From Rhodopseudomonas palustris (GTDB lineage: Bacteria > Pseudomonadota > Alphaproteobacteria > Rhizobiales > Xanthobacteraceae), in contig NZ_CP058907.1 of assembly GCF_013415845.1 (NCBI RefSeq), positions 2,976,001-3,040,000 of the forward strand: a stretch of DNA of 64,000 nt, read 5' to 3'. The notes beneath the pieces are model-generated. The model made no database searches. It saw only the letters and a list, made by a program, of their open reading frames with translations, and was not told where the DNA came from. Below, piece by piece: positions 31,464 through 39,479 of the stretch. The translations under genes and the position numbers were made by a program. Each line of letters starts with the position of its first letter. The stretch's first letter is position 1.

Positions 31464-32516
31464 TTGTCGACGAACGGCTGGTGGACGGCGGCACGGCTGC
31501 AGCTTGCTTATGCGAGTGGCGCCGCGCGCATTTCGGAATGGAAAGGCGGCGGCTGCGGGGTCATTCTGCGGTTCGATCGGGTGCGGCCGGCGCGCCGCGA
31601 CCGGTTTCAGCCGCTTCGGTCTCGCGAAATTACACCGCAGCTTCTCGATGGCCTGCTGCGCGCGCTGAAGCGCTGGAATTGTTCGGTCATCTCAGCCGCC
31701 GAAGTCTGCGCCCGGATCGCGCGAGGCGGCTCACCGGGGCGGTTCGTCTGCCTGACTTTCGACGGCGGCTCGCGGGACATCACCACCTTCGCTTATCCGA
31801 TCCTGGCGCGACACGGCGTGCCATTCGCGGTGTATCTGCCGACGGCGTTTCCCGACGGCATCGGCGAAGCGTGGTGGCTGGCACTGGAGCAGGTGATCGC
31901 GCGCACCGAGCGGATCGCGCTGCTGATCGACCACAACGAACGCCGGTTCGACACGGCCACGCCCGCCGACAAGACACAAGTGTTCCACTTCCTCGTGAGC
32001 TGGCTGCGCACGATGCCGCCCGCGGCACTTACGGCAGCTATTCAGGATCTGTGCAAGCGCTATGCGGTCGATCTCGCCGTGGTGACACGCGAGGCAGTGA
32101 TGGACTGGGACGAGATCGGCCGGCTCGCTGCCGATCCCAAAGTGACGATCGGAAGTGCCACGGTGAACTACCCGGTGTTGGCCAATCTGCCGGACACGGC
32201 GGCGCGGAAGGAGATCGCGATGGGGCGGGCAGTGCTGCAAGCCGCGCTCGGCCGCGACGCCGCGCAATTCGCGTTTCCGTTCGGCGAAAGTGGCAGCTTC
32301 GGTCCGCAGCATGTCGCGATGGCCAAGGAGGCGGGCTTCGCCGGGGCGATGACGTCGATCCCTGGCGTGATCGGGGCCGGCCCGACCGATCCGCTGGCGC
32401 TGCCCCGGATCGCCTGGGACGGCCGGCAGCGCTCGCTGCGAGACCTGAGAGTGATCCTGTCCGGCCTGATGCCGGGCGCGGCGCGGGGCATGGGGCGGAG
32501 CACTGGCCCGAGATAG
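31464..32516 (+). CDS. NodB-type polysaccharide deacetylase homolog lacking metal ligands
   Basis: A 350-residue member of the carbohydrate esterase 4 fold. The first catalytic motif, normally TFDDG, reads TFDGG (98-102): the catalytic-base Asp is kept and the metal-binding Asp is Gly101. The second motif, normally HTxxH, reads SATVNY (231-236), with both histidine positions replaced (Ala232, Tyr236). The arginine/FPFG region FAFPFGESG is present. It is probably not a metal-dependent deacetylase and may be a binding or scaffold protein of the EPS locus. It starts with TTG at 31464, with AAAGGA upstream. Confidence 0.85.
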   Translation: MSTNGWWTAARLQLAYASGAARISEWKGGGCGVILRFDRVRPARRDRFQPLRSREITPQLLDGLLRALKRWNCSVISAAEVCARIARGGSPGRFVCLTFDGGSRDITTFAYPILARHGVPFAVYLPTAFPDGIGEAWWLALEQVIARTERIALLIDHNERRFDTATPADKTQVFHFLVSWLRTMPPAALTAAIQDLCKRYAVDLAVVTREAVMDWDEIGRLAADPKVTIGSATVNYPVLANLPDTAARKEIAMGRAVLQAALGRDAAQFAFPFGESGSFGPQHVAMAKEAGFAGAMTSIPGVIGAGPTDPLALPRIAWDGRQRSLRDLRVILSGLMPGAARGMGRSTGPR

Positions 32517-32530
32517 CGGGACTCGCAAGA

Positions 32531-32559
32531 GCGGCCCGAAGACGGAGTCTCCGGGCCGC
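32531..32559. terminator. Convergent hairpin
   Basis: GCGGCCCG (32531-32538) pairs with CGGGCCGC (32552-32559). It lies tail-to-tail between the deacetylase homolog and dps and has no T-tract. Confidence 0.5.
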
Positions 32560-32581
32560 GCGTATCAGCAAACTCTGGCGA

Positions 32582-33064
32582 TCAGTCTTCCAGCAGGCTG
32601 CGCAGCATCCAGGCGGTCTTCTCATGGACGTCGAGGCGCTGCGTCAACAGGTCGGCCGTCGGCTGGTCGTTGGCGTCCTCGACCAGCGGGAACAGCTCGC
32701 GCGCGGTGCGGGCAGTGGCTTCCTGCGCAGTCACCAGATGCCGCACCATCTCCATTGCCTTGGGCTGGCCTTCGACTTCGGCGATCGAGGCGAGCTTGAC
32801 GAACTCCTTGTAGGTGCCGGGCGCCGGGAAGCCGAGCGCGCGGATCCGTTCCGCGATCTGGTCGAGCGCGGTCCACTGCTCGGTGTATTGCGTCATGAAC
32901 ATCGCATGCAGGGTGTTGAACATCGGCCCGGTGACGTTCCAATGGAAATTGTGCGTCATCAGATACAGCGTGTAGGAATCAGCGAGCAGCCGGGACAGGC
33001 CGTCGGCGATCTTCTCACGCTTGTCTTCGGGGATACCGATGTTGATCTTGGCAGGCTTGGTCAT
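32582..33064 (-). CDS. dps: Dps-type ferritin-like DNA-protection protein
   Basis: Dodecameric miniferritin that oxidises and stores iron, detoxifies peroxide and often binds DNA. The 160-residue product has the inter-subunit ferroxidase ligands in LYLMTHNFHWNVTGPMFNTLHAMF and TALDQIAERIRALG. Its C-terminus ends LDVHEKTAWMLRSLLED. AAAGGA precedes ATG 33064. The upstream region, shared with a divergent outer-membrane protein gene, contains a Fur-box-like sequence and a perfect palindrome. Confidence 0.94.
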   Translation of the reverse strand: MTKPAKINIGIPEDKREKIADGLSRLLADSYTLYLMTHNFHWNVTGPMFNTLHAMFMTQYTEQWTALDQIAERIRALGFPAPGTYKEFVKLASIAEVEGQPKAMEMVRHLVTAQEATARTARELFPLVEDANDQPTADLLTQRLDVHEKTAWMLRSLLED

Positions 33065-33217
33065 GTCCGGTCCTTTGCAGCGTGCCGGCACGGATGCCGG
33101 CGGTCGTAGATGAGTACCGCTTCGGCAACATCGCACCTGTCGCGCAAGCAAAGGCGCTGATAGTCAATCGATATGGCGTCCGTTGCGGATCGGCGCCATC
33201 CTGCCGCGGTACGCAAC

Positions 33218-33232
33218 TACTAATCATTGTCA
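33218..33232. promoter_or_regulatory. Fur-box-like sequence upstream of dps
   Basis: Read on the minus strand it is TGACAAT-G-ATTAGTA, matching 11 of 14 arm positions of the 7-1-7 Fur consensus TGATAAT-N-ATTATCA. It lies 154 bases before dps. Suggestive only. Confidence 0.35.
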
Positions 33233-33257
33233 TCGATCAATTTTCAGACGCTTCGCA

Positions 33258-33274
33258 TTTACAGGGCCTGTAAA
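33258..33274. promoter_or_regulatory. Perfect 8-1-8 palindrome, candidate operator
   Basis: TTTACAGG-G-CCTGTAAA lies in the divergent dps / outer-membrane protein intergenic region, 71 bases before the plus-strand gene. Perfect symmetry with AT-rich outer arms is typical of a dimeric repressor or activator site. The binding protein is unknown. Confidence 0.5.
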
Positions 33275-33344
33275 CAAAAGGCTTTGACCGAGAGGCATTC
33301 GCAATTGCAATTGGTGGACCGATGGAATTCATCGGGGGCGACTA

Positions 33345-34352
33345 ATGATTGCGCGTATTTCGAGGGGGCGAGGCCGTTGCGGCCGAATTTGCGGATTTGA
33401 CGGGTCACTGGCGGCAGCGATGGCGATGCTGATGACCGCGGCGCTGGTGGCACCGGCGGCGGCCGCGGAGGAGCTGCCGGGTTGGCTGTCCTATCAAGCC
33501 GAACCATCCGCAAGCGCGACGGCGCGGGCGCTGGAGCAGGGGCCTGCCACCAAGACGGACCACGACGATGTCGATACCGAGCACATCTTCGGCTTCAGCA
33601 TGGGTTCGGACATCGGGAAGAAGGGCGAGATCGAACTCGAGATCGAGAATGTCGGCCGGTTCGGACGGCGGTTCGGGTCCTATACGGGCGTCGGCGTGCT
33701 GTCGCAGTTCAAGTTCACGCTCACGGACAATTTTCGCGTCGCTCCCGGCGTCAGCTTCGCCTCGACCCAGATCAGCGGCGTGCCCGGCATGATCGACAAT
33801 CGGCGCAACGCAATCGCCGGCGCGTCGATGGAGTTCCGCTACAAAGTGCTCGATCGCGACGAGATGCCGTTCGGGCTGACGCTGCATGCGGCGCCGGGTT
33901 GGAACCGGGTCGACGAACTCACCGGCTTCGACGCGCAGATCTACGGCACCGAATTCGCCGCGCTGATGGACAAGGAGCTGATCCACGGCAAGCTGTTCGC
34001 AGCATTCAACCTCTGGTACTCAGGCGGTGCCTCGCGCGATCTCGCCAATGCCTGGTCGCACGATTCCGAATTCGCCGTGCAGGGCGCGCTGTCCTACAAG
34101 CTCAATCCGACGCTGATCCTCGGCGTCGAGGCGCGCTATGTGCGGGCCTATGAAGGCCTCGGGCTAGACCGGTTCTCCGGTGGCGCGGTGTATGTCGGCC
34201 CGACGTTCTCGGCGCATCTGACCGAAAAGATCGGCCTGTCGGGCACCTGGAGCACGCAGGTCGCTGGCCAGGCCTGCAACGATCCGCGCCACCTCGATCT
34301 CGATGATTTCGAGCGTCATCAGGCGATGCTGAGGTTCAACTACCTGTTCTAA
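33345..34352 (+). CDS. Outer-membrane beta-barrel protein, unknown function
   Basis: A 335-residue protein with a signal peptide (hydrophobic AAAMAMLMTAALVAPAAAA, cleavage near residue 41). A series of alternating beta strands follows, such as KGEIELEIENVGRFGRRFGS and AVYVGPTFSAHLTEKIGLSG, ending MLRFNYLF with a terminal Phe. This pattern fits an outer-membrane barrel. No family is recognised. GGGGG precedes the ATG. Divergent from dps, so possibly stress- or iron-linked. Confidence 0.78.
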   Translation: MIARISRGRGRCGRICGFDGSLAAAMAMLMTAALVAPAAAAEELPGWLSYQAEPSASATARALEQGPATKTDHDDVDTEHIFGFSMGSDIGKKGEIELEIENVGRFGRRFGSYTGVGVLSQFKFTLTDNFRVAPGVSFASTQISGVPGMIDNRRNAIAGASMEFRYKVLDRDEMPFGLTLHAAPGWNRVDELTGFDAQIYGTEFAALMDKELIHGKLFAAFNLWYSGGASRDLANAWSHDSEFAVQGALSYKLNPTLILGVEARYVRAYEGLGLDRFSGGAVYVGPTFSAHLTEKIGLSGTWSTQVAGQACNDPRHLDLDDFERHQAMLRFNYLF

Positions 34353-34381
34353 GCGTTACACTCGTCGTCGCCGAAACAACA

Positions 34382-34413
34382 AACGCCGCCACCGTAATCC
34401 CGGTGGCGGCGTT
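34382..34413. terminator. Convergent terminator hairpin
   Basis: AACGCCGCCACCG (34382-34394) pairs perfectly with CGGTGGCGGCGTT (34401-34413). A T-rich stretch follows on the plus strand. Confidence 0.85.
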
Positions 34414-34438
34414 CCTGTTTTAGATTGCAGCAGGTCGC

Positions 34439-34651
34439 TTATTCGGTCGGATCGGGACGAGACATCCAGGTGACCAGCGGCATCGCCGGCAACACCCAGC
34501 CGAGGCCGGCAACCACGTAGTACACCGCCTGCAGCCATTTCGATTCAGCGATCACCGGCGCCTGCGCGAACGCCATCGCGGTCAGCGACCACACGATCGC
34601 CAGCAGCAGCAGGCCGACGGTTCCAATCAATTTGCGGGTTCGAATATTCAT
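34439..34651 (-). CDS. DUF2842 family small membrane protein
   Basis: A 70-residue protein starting MNIRTRKLIGTVGLLLLAIVW, with two transmembrane helices and the conserved ending WLQAVYYVVAGLGWVLPAMPLVTWM. This matches the alphaproteobacterial DUF2842 family; function unknown. It is divergent from ctaA and may be an envelope or respiratory accessory, which is inference. Confidence 0.82.
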   Translation of the reverse strand: MNIRTRKLIGTVGLLLLAIVWSLTAMAFAQAPVIAESKWLQAVYYVVAGLGWVLPAMPLVTWMSRPDPTE

Positions 34652-34747
34652 GCCCAGCTCACACGCCGTTGATGCGTTCTCGCAACGCCTTGCGTGTAAG
34701 AACGGCCGGACTATAGAGTGCGGAAAAATCCGTTCAAGGGATGCTTT

Positions 34748-35860
34748 ATGACCATCGCCGCGGCGCCGCCATCGTCCCGATTTCGCGGCGTACGGATCTG
34801 GCTGACCCTGGTGGCGGCCCTGATCGCCGTGATGGTCCTGGTCGGCGGCGCGACCCGGCTGACCGAATCCGGGCTGTCGATCGTCGAATGGAAGCCGGTC
34901 ACCGGCACGCTGCCGCCGCTCACCGAGACGCAGTGGCACGCGGCATTCGACGGCTACAAGCAGATCCCGCAATATCGCGAACTGAACGCCGGCATGACGC
35001 TCGATCAGTTCAAGACGATCTTCTGGTGGGAATGGAGCCACCGGCTACTCGGCCGGGTGATCGGTATCGTCTATCTGCTGCCGTTTCTCTGGTTCCTGTG
35101 GCGCGGCGCGATCGGACCAGAGTGGAAGCGGGCGCTGTGGATCATCTTCGCGCTCGGCGCACTACAGGGCGCGGTCGGCTGGTGGATGGTGGCGTCCGGC
35201 CTGTCGCAGCGGACCGAAGTGTCACAGGTGCGGCTCGCCACCCATCTGTCGCTGGCGCTGATCATCTACGCCGCGATCGTCTGGACGCTGCGCCGAATGG
35301 CCGACCGGGCCCGCGTCGCTGCGCCGGCGCGACTGAGGGTGACCGCGCTGGCGCTGCTGGGGCTGACCTTCGTGCAGCTCTATGCGGGTGCGCTGGTGGC
35401 GGGCCTGCGCGCCGGGCGGCTGTACAACACCTGGCCCATGATCGACGGCGCGCTGATCCCGGACGCGGCGCGGCTGTGGTTCGAGAGCCCGTGGTGGAAG
35501 AACCTGTTCGACAATCATCTCACCGTGCAGTTCGATCACCGTATGCTGGCCTATGCGCTGTGGACGCTGGCGGCGCTGCACATGATCGACGCGCTGCGGA
35601 CGCGGGCAGGGGCGGCGGCACGCAGCGCGGTGCTGCTGTTCCTGGCGCTGACCGCTCAGGCTACGCTCGGCATCTTCACCGTGCTGTACGCCGCGCCGAT
35701 CGACCTTGCCCTGGCGCATCAGGCGATGGCGCTGGTGGTGCTGACGCTGGCCGTGCTGCAGGCTGAACGGCTGACCGCGATGCGCGAAGATCGAACCGCG
35801 CTCGATCGCGGCGCTGCCGGGCGACTGGCGGTCCCGTCTGAGCCATTCCCGTCGGCATAG
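34748..35860 (+). CDS. ctaA: Heme A synthase
   Basis: COX15/CtaA family membrane enzyme that oxidises heme O to heme A for cytochrome aa3 oxidase. The 370-residue product has eight transmembrane helices and the family motifs [53 protein letters not shown] and [10 protein letters not shown] with the heme-ligand histidines. ATG 34748 has AAGGGA upstream; the frame extension to 34718 is not used. Confidence 0.95.
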   Translation: MTIAAAPPSSRFRGVRIWLTLVAALIAVMVLVGGATRLTESGLSIVEWKPVTGTLPPLTETQWHAAFDGYKQIPQYRELNAGMTLDQFKTIFWWEWSHRLLGRVIGIVYLLPFLWFLWRGAIGPEWKRALWIIFALGALQGAVGWWMVASGLSQRTEVSQVRLATHLSLALIIYAAIVWTLRRMADRARVAAPARLRVTALALLGLTFVQLYAGALVAGLRAGRLYNTWPMIDGALIPDAARLWFESPWWKNLFDNHLTVQFDHRMLAYALWTLAALHMIDALRTRAGAAARSAVLLFLALTAQATLGIFTVLYAAPIDLALAHQAMALVVLTLAVLQAERLTAMREDRTALDRGAAGRLAVPSEPFPSA

Positions 35861-35873
35861 TGGCTGCGGCCGA

Positions 35874-36539
35874 CTACGGCTTGGCAGTCCCGTTCGTTCG
35901 CGCACCGGTTCGACGTGATGATGCGAATTCAGCAGCAATCCGGCTGCGAGCCGTTTTGGTGACGACGCCGAGTAGCAGCAGGCGCGTCGCCAAATGCATC
36001 TCCTGGGCGAAGCGCTTCCTGCTCCAGTTCACGGCCAACCAAGCCTCCGTGGTTGAGGCCATCGCGCGCAGCAGCACCTCGGTGAAGGCTTCGTCGTCGA
36101 CGACGCGGTCGATTTCGCCGGCATCCACTGCGGCGCGCACCATCGCGCACCACAATTGCTGCCCTTCGGCCAGCATCATCCCGCGGAGTTCGGCGGCGTG
36201 CTCGCCCTGCATCGCAGCGTAGAGACCGCGATAGAACGCCGGTTCTGCGCAATAGTGCTTCACCACCAGATCGATCGCCGCCTCGAGCTGCGCGAGCGGC
36301 GATCCCGGAGGCCGAGTGCCGAGGCGGGTTTCGAACGCGGCGAACTCGTCGCGGACGACGAGCCGCAACAAGTCGGCCTTTGTCCCGACCAGATTGTAGG
36401 GCGTCGCTGGGCTCACTCCCGCACGCTTGGCAAGCTGAATCATCGAAAATCCGGCACCGCCGGATTCGCGGATCAAGGCGTGCGCGGCTGTCACCAGCCC
36501 GCGCCGCCGGGATTCCAGAGTGCTCGTCGATAGCGTCAT
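35874..36539 (-). CDS. TetR family transcriptional regulator
   Basis: A 221-residue DNA-binding regulator. The N-terminal helix-turn-helix spans about 15-60, with GGAGFSMIQLAKRAGVSPATPYNLVGTKADLLRLVV. A helical ligand-binding domain follows. It starts one base after the stop of the upstream ThDP-enzyme gene, so the two are one operon. An 18-bp perfect palindrome over the operon promoter at 38317-38334 is the likely operator, implying autoregulation. Confidence 0.9.
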   Translation of the reverse strand: MTLSTSTLESRRRGLVTAAHALIRESGGAGFSMIQLAKRAGVSPATPYNLVGTKADLLRLVVRDEFAAFETRLGTRPPGSPLAQLEAAIDLVVKHYCAEPAFYRGLYAAMQGEHAAELRGMMLAEGQQLWCAMVRAAVDAGEIDRVVDDEAFTEVLLRAMASTTEAWLAVNWSRKRFAQEMHLATRLLLLGVVTKTARSRIAAEFASSRRTGARTNGTAKP

Positions 36540-36540
36540 C

Positions 36541-38280
36541 TCAGGCCGTATCTGCGGGGATGTTCTCGTAGTAGGGGATCAACACGTCGTTGCTGCCTTC
36601 CTGAACCTGACCGAGCATCGCCACCGTGACCGGATGCACAACGTCGGCATCCGTCATCACTTCAACAAAGGCCGGGCCGCCGCTGGCGAAGGCGCGCTCC
36701 AGTGCCGGCGCGAGGTCGGCAAACCGGGTTACACGCTCGGCGTGACAGCCGAAGGCCTGGGCGATGTTGGCAAACTGCGTTCCGCCCAGCTTCGAGATCA
36801 CATGATAGTTGCTGCCGAACATGATTTGCTGTCCGTGGATCGACATTCCCCAGACTTCATTGTTGAGGACCACGGTGACGATCGGCAAGCGGTGCCGAAC
36901 CATGGTGTCGAGTTCCTGCAGGTGGAATCCAAGTGCGCCGTCACCGGTCAGGTGGATCACCCGGCGCTCCGGAGCGGCGAGTTGGGCGCCGATCGCGAAC
37001 CCCGGTCCGATCCCCAGGCAGCCGAGATAGCCGTGACCGAGCAGCGCTCCCGGCCGGTCGACGACCGCTGCCGCAGCGCCCCACGACGCCGCTTCCCCGC
37101 CATCGAACACATAGGCAGCCTCAGGCCCAGCCGCGTCAGCCACGGCGCGGGCCGCATGATACGGATGAATGCCTCGTGACGTTTCGCGCTCGGGGAACAT
37201 CGTCGCGAACAGCCCGGTTGCCGAGACTGCCTGCGCCCGCCAAGCCTCCATCTCCTCAAATTGGCCGTCCTTCAGAGAAGCGTCGAGCGCGCGCGTCGCT
37301 TCGGTGCAATCCGCCAGGATGGCCAGATCGACGTCGCGGATCCGGCCCATCTCGGCCGCATCGCCGTGGATCTGCACCAGGGTTGCGCCATGCGGCACCA
37401 GTGCGCCCGAACGTCCGCCGAGCAGCAGGCCGAGTTTGCCGCCGAGCAGGATAACGAGATCCGGCCGATCGAACCCCAGCATCGGCAACAAGGCGAGGTT
37501 GCCCGCAGCCCCGCCATTGCAGCGGTGGCCCGGCGGCAGGATGCCGGCCGCCAGTGACTTGGTGAAGACCGGCAGTGGCACCCTGGCACACAGTGCTCGC
37601 AGCGCCTCCGCCGTTTCATGATTGGCTGCGCCATTGCCGGCGATCAACACAGGGCGTTTGGCCGCCTGCAGCACTTCAACTAATCGCGCGACCTCAGCCG
37701 GGGCAGGCGCGGGGCGCGGATTGACGCCGACGCCGGCCGGAGGAGTGGCGCGCGCAGCAGCGACGCTCATGTGCAGCACGTCAATTGGCACCTCGAGCAG
37801 CACGGCGCCACGCGGCAGCGTCATCGCCTTGCGGATGGCCATCGCCGTCAGATCGGCGATCCGCTCCGTGCTGGGGATCGAGAACGCCCATTTCACCGCC
37901 GGCCGAGCCATCGCAACCTGATCGATCCCGCCCTGGAGCGGATTGGTTTCCACCTCACGCAGCGGCGGGGCGCCGACGATGAACAGCACCGGTGAGCCAT
38001 CGAGCTGCGCATTGGTCATCGCCGACAGCACGTTGGTGAACCCTGGCCCGGCGGTGACGATGCACACACCGAGCTTGCCGGTCGCACGCGCATACGCATC
38101 GGCAGCGTGGCCGGCTGACGACTCATGACGGAAATCGATCAGTGCAATCTCTTCCTCGATGCACCCCTTGAGTAGCGCTTCGAGATGTCCGCCGTGCAGC
38201 GCAAACGCCTGGCTTACACCGGCGGCCTTCAGCGTCTTTGCCAGCAATTGTCCGCCGACCAGGCGATCTTGTTCTGCCAT
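36541..38280 (-). CDS. Thiamine-diphosphate-dependent enzyme (acetolactate-synthase-like)
   Basis: A 579-residue ThDP enzyme with the three-domain layout of the acetolactate synthase / benzaldehyde lyase / 2-hydroxyacyl-CoA lyase superfamily. The catalytic Glu53 is in DFRHESSAGHAADAYAR. The central domain has VLIAGNGAANHE and the cofactor motif is GDGALGFHLQELDTMV...VVLNN. The substrate cannot be fixed from sequence. It is probably catabolic rather than branched-chain biosynthetic, because a TetR regulator follows and relics of dehydrogenases lie divergently. ATG 38280 has GGGAGGA upstream. Confidence 0.87.
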   Translation of the reverse strand: MAEQDRLVGGQLLAKTLKAAGVSQAFALHGGHLEALLKGCIEEEIALIDFRHESSAGHAADAYARATGKLGVCIVTAGPGFTNVLSAMTNAQLDGSPVLFIVGAPPLREVETNPLQGGIDQVAMARPAVKWAFSIPSTERIADLTAMAIRKAMTLPRGAVLLEVPIDVLHMSVAAARATPPAGVGVNPRPAPAPAEVARLVEVLQAAKRPVLIAGNGAANHETAEALRALCARVPLPVFTKSLAAGILPPGHRCNGGAAGNLALLPMLGFDRPDLVILLGGKLGLLLGGRSGALVPHGATLVQIHGDAAEMGRIRDVDLAILADCTEATRALDASLKDGQFEEMEAWRAQAVSATGLFATMFPERETSRGIHPYHAARAVADAAGPEAAYVFDGGEAASWGAAAAVVDRPGALLGHGYLGCLGIGPGFAIGAQLAAPERRVIHLTGDGALGFHLQELDTMVRHRLPIVTVVLNNEVWGMSIHGQQIMFGSNYHVISKLGGTQFANIAQAFGCHAERVTRFADLAPALERAFASGGPAFVEVMTDADVVHPVTVAMLGQVQEGSNDVLIPYYENIPADTA

Positions 38281-38316
38281 CTCATTCCTCCCTGTTGCAG
38301 CGTCTGCCGCGCCGTT

Positions 38317-38334
38317 ATTATAGCGCACTATAAT
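38317..38334. promoter_or_regulatory. Palindromic TetR operator candidate with overlapping divergent -10 boxes
   Basis: ATTATAG-CGCA-CTATAAT is a perfect 7-4-7 inverted repeat. TATAAT occurs on both strands within it, so a bound repressor would cover both divergent promoters. It lies between the ThDP-enzyme/TetR operon and the decayed SDR gene. Confidence 0.65.
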
Positions 38335-38363
38335 TATAAGCATCGAACGGGGAGGACAAGGGG

Positions 38364-38800
38364 ATGAATGAGCGCACGCGCTTTGGTGGCAAAGTCGCGG
38401 TGATCACAGGTGGAGCATCCGGCATCGGCGCGGCGACCGCACAGTCCTTCACGCCGAAGGCGCGAGCCTGGTTATCGGCGATCTCGACGCAGCGACGGGC
38501 GATTCTTTGGTGGCTGAACTCGGGGCCGAGCGCACACGGTTCATCGTCACCGACGTGTCCGATTTCGCATCGGTGACAGCGCTGATCGACGGTGCGGTAG
38601 AAAGCGATACGATCGATCCGTCGCAGGCGATCAACAAACAGCTCTCGTTGCGCTTTGTGTTCGGCTACGGCCCCGGTGAATTCGCGGCCACGCTGCACGC
38701 GATTGCCGAGGACACTGCGACGTCGGCCCACTGATCTCCGGGACTGTCGGGCCAGCTCACGGGAGGCCCGGCGTGTTGCCGTTCCTACAACGAAGGCCTT
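38364..38800 (+). pseudogene. Decayed SDR fused to a zinc alcohol dehydrogenase remnant
   Basis: The frame opens as a normal SDR (RFGGKVAVITGGASGIGAA). It shifts near 38450, then continues in another frame as SLVIGDLDAATGDSLVAELG to about residue 80. It then joins, without a stop, to the tail of a zinc-type alcohol dehydrogenase (INKQLSLRFVFGYGPGEFAATLHAIAED). A second shift near 38725 is followed by GPLISGTVG, the next conserved piece of that family. An internal deletion between two adjacent genes plus frameshifts best explains this. The stretch up to 38880 shows no further clear gene. Confidence 0.75.
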
Positions 38801-38879
38801 CATACCAAGATTGCGGGCGCCCTTCGGCAGCTGTTCGACGAACTTGCAGTCGCCTTGGCTGGCTCACCGGCCCTGGCAG

Positions 38880-39452
38880 CTAACGCCGCTTCTCGATCCA
38901 CGCACTGATCGCGGGCGACAGGAACGCCAGCGGCCAGATGAATTTCGGCCAGTGCGGTTGGATCAGACATCCCAGCAACGCAGCGCCCATCACCACGAGG
39001 GCGAAAGCCGGCGTGATCAAGGTCAGCCAGTCGCGCCGCCGCGCCACCGCGATCGTCCACAGCACCGTGTTGAACAGCGAAATCATAAACAGATTGAAGC
39101 TGTACAGCGTGGTGACGTTGGGGGAGTCGTAGTTGTTGCCGTAAAGGCCGCAGGTCACCGGGAGCACGATGATCGACAGCAGAAAGAACAGGTTAACCAG
39201 CACTTCGATGCGGCCGGCATCGGTCGCATAAGTCAGCCTGCGCTGGTGGCTGTACCAGAACATTCCGGCGACGATGAAGCTGAGCAGCAACGTCGACAGA
39301 AAGGCGCCGTAGAGGTGCCAGATTTCACGCCACTGCGGATCGGCGCTGGCGAATTTCTCACGCGGCGCCTGATAGGCGAGCAGCGTCATCGCTACACCGA
39401 AGATGGTGTTGCTGAGCTGCTCGAGCCGCCGCGTTTCGAAATGGCCGGTCAT
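38880..39452 (-). CDS. TMEM175/DUF1211-like membrane protein
   Basis: A 190-residue protein with six likely transmembrane helices. The first helix, RLEQLSNTIFGVAMTLLA, aligns with the TMEM175 potassium-channel pore helix, whose hallmark is RxxxFSD. Here the FSD is replaced by LSN, so channel function is uncertain. The second half has RLTYATDAGRIEVLVNLFFLL. It lies downstream of metY in the same direction but separated by about 27 bases. Confidence 0.75.
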   Translation of the reverse strand: MTGHFETRRLEQLSNTIFGVAMTLLAYQAPREKFASADPQWREIWHLYGAFLSTLLLSFIVAGMFWYSHQRRLTYATDAGRIEVLVNLFFLLSIIVLPVTCGLYGNNYDSPNVTTLYSFNLFMISLFNTVLWTIAVARRRDWLTLITPAFALVVMGAALLGCLIQPHWPKFIWPLAFLSPAISAWIEKRR

Positions 39453-39479
39453 CGCCGATCCTCCAGCGGCCTCGCGGCG

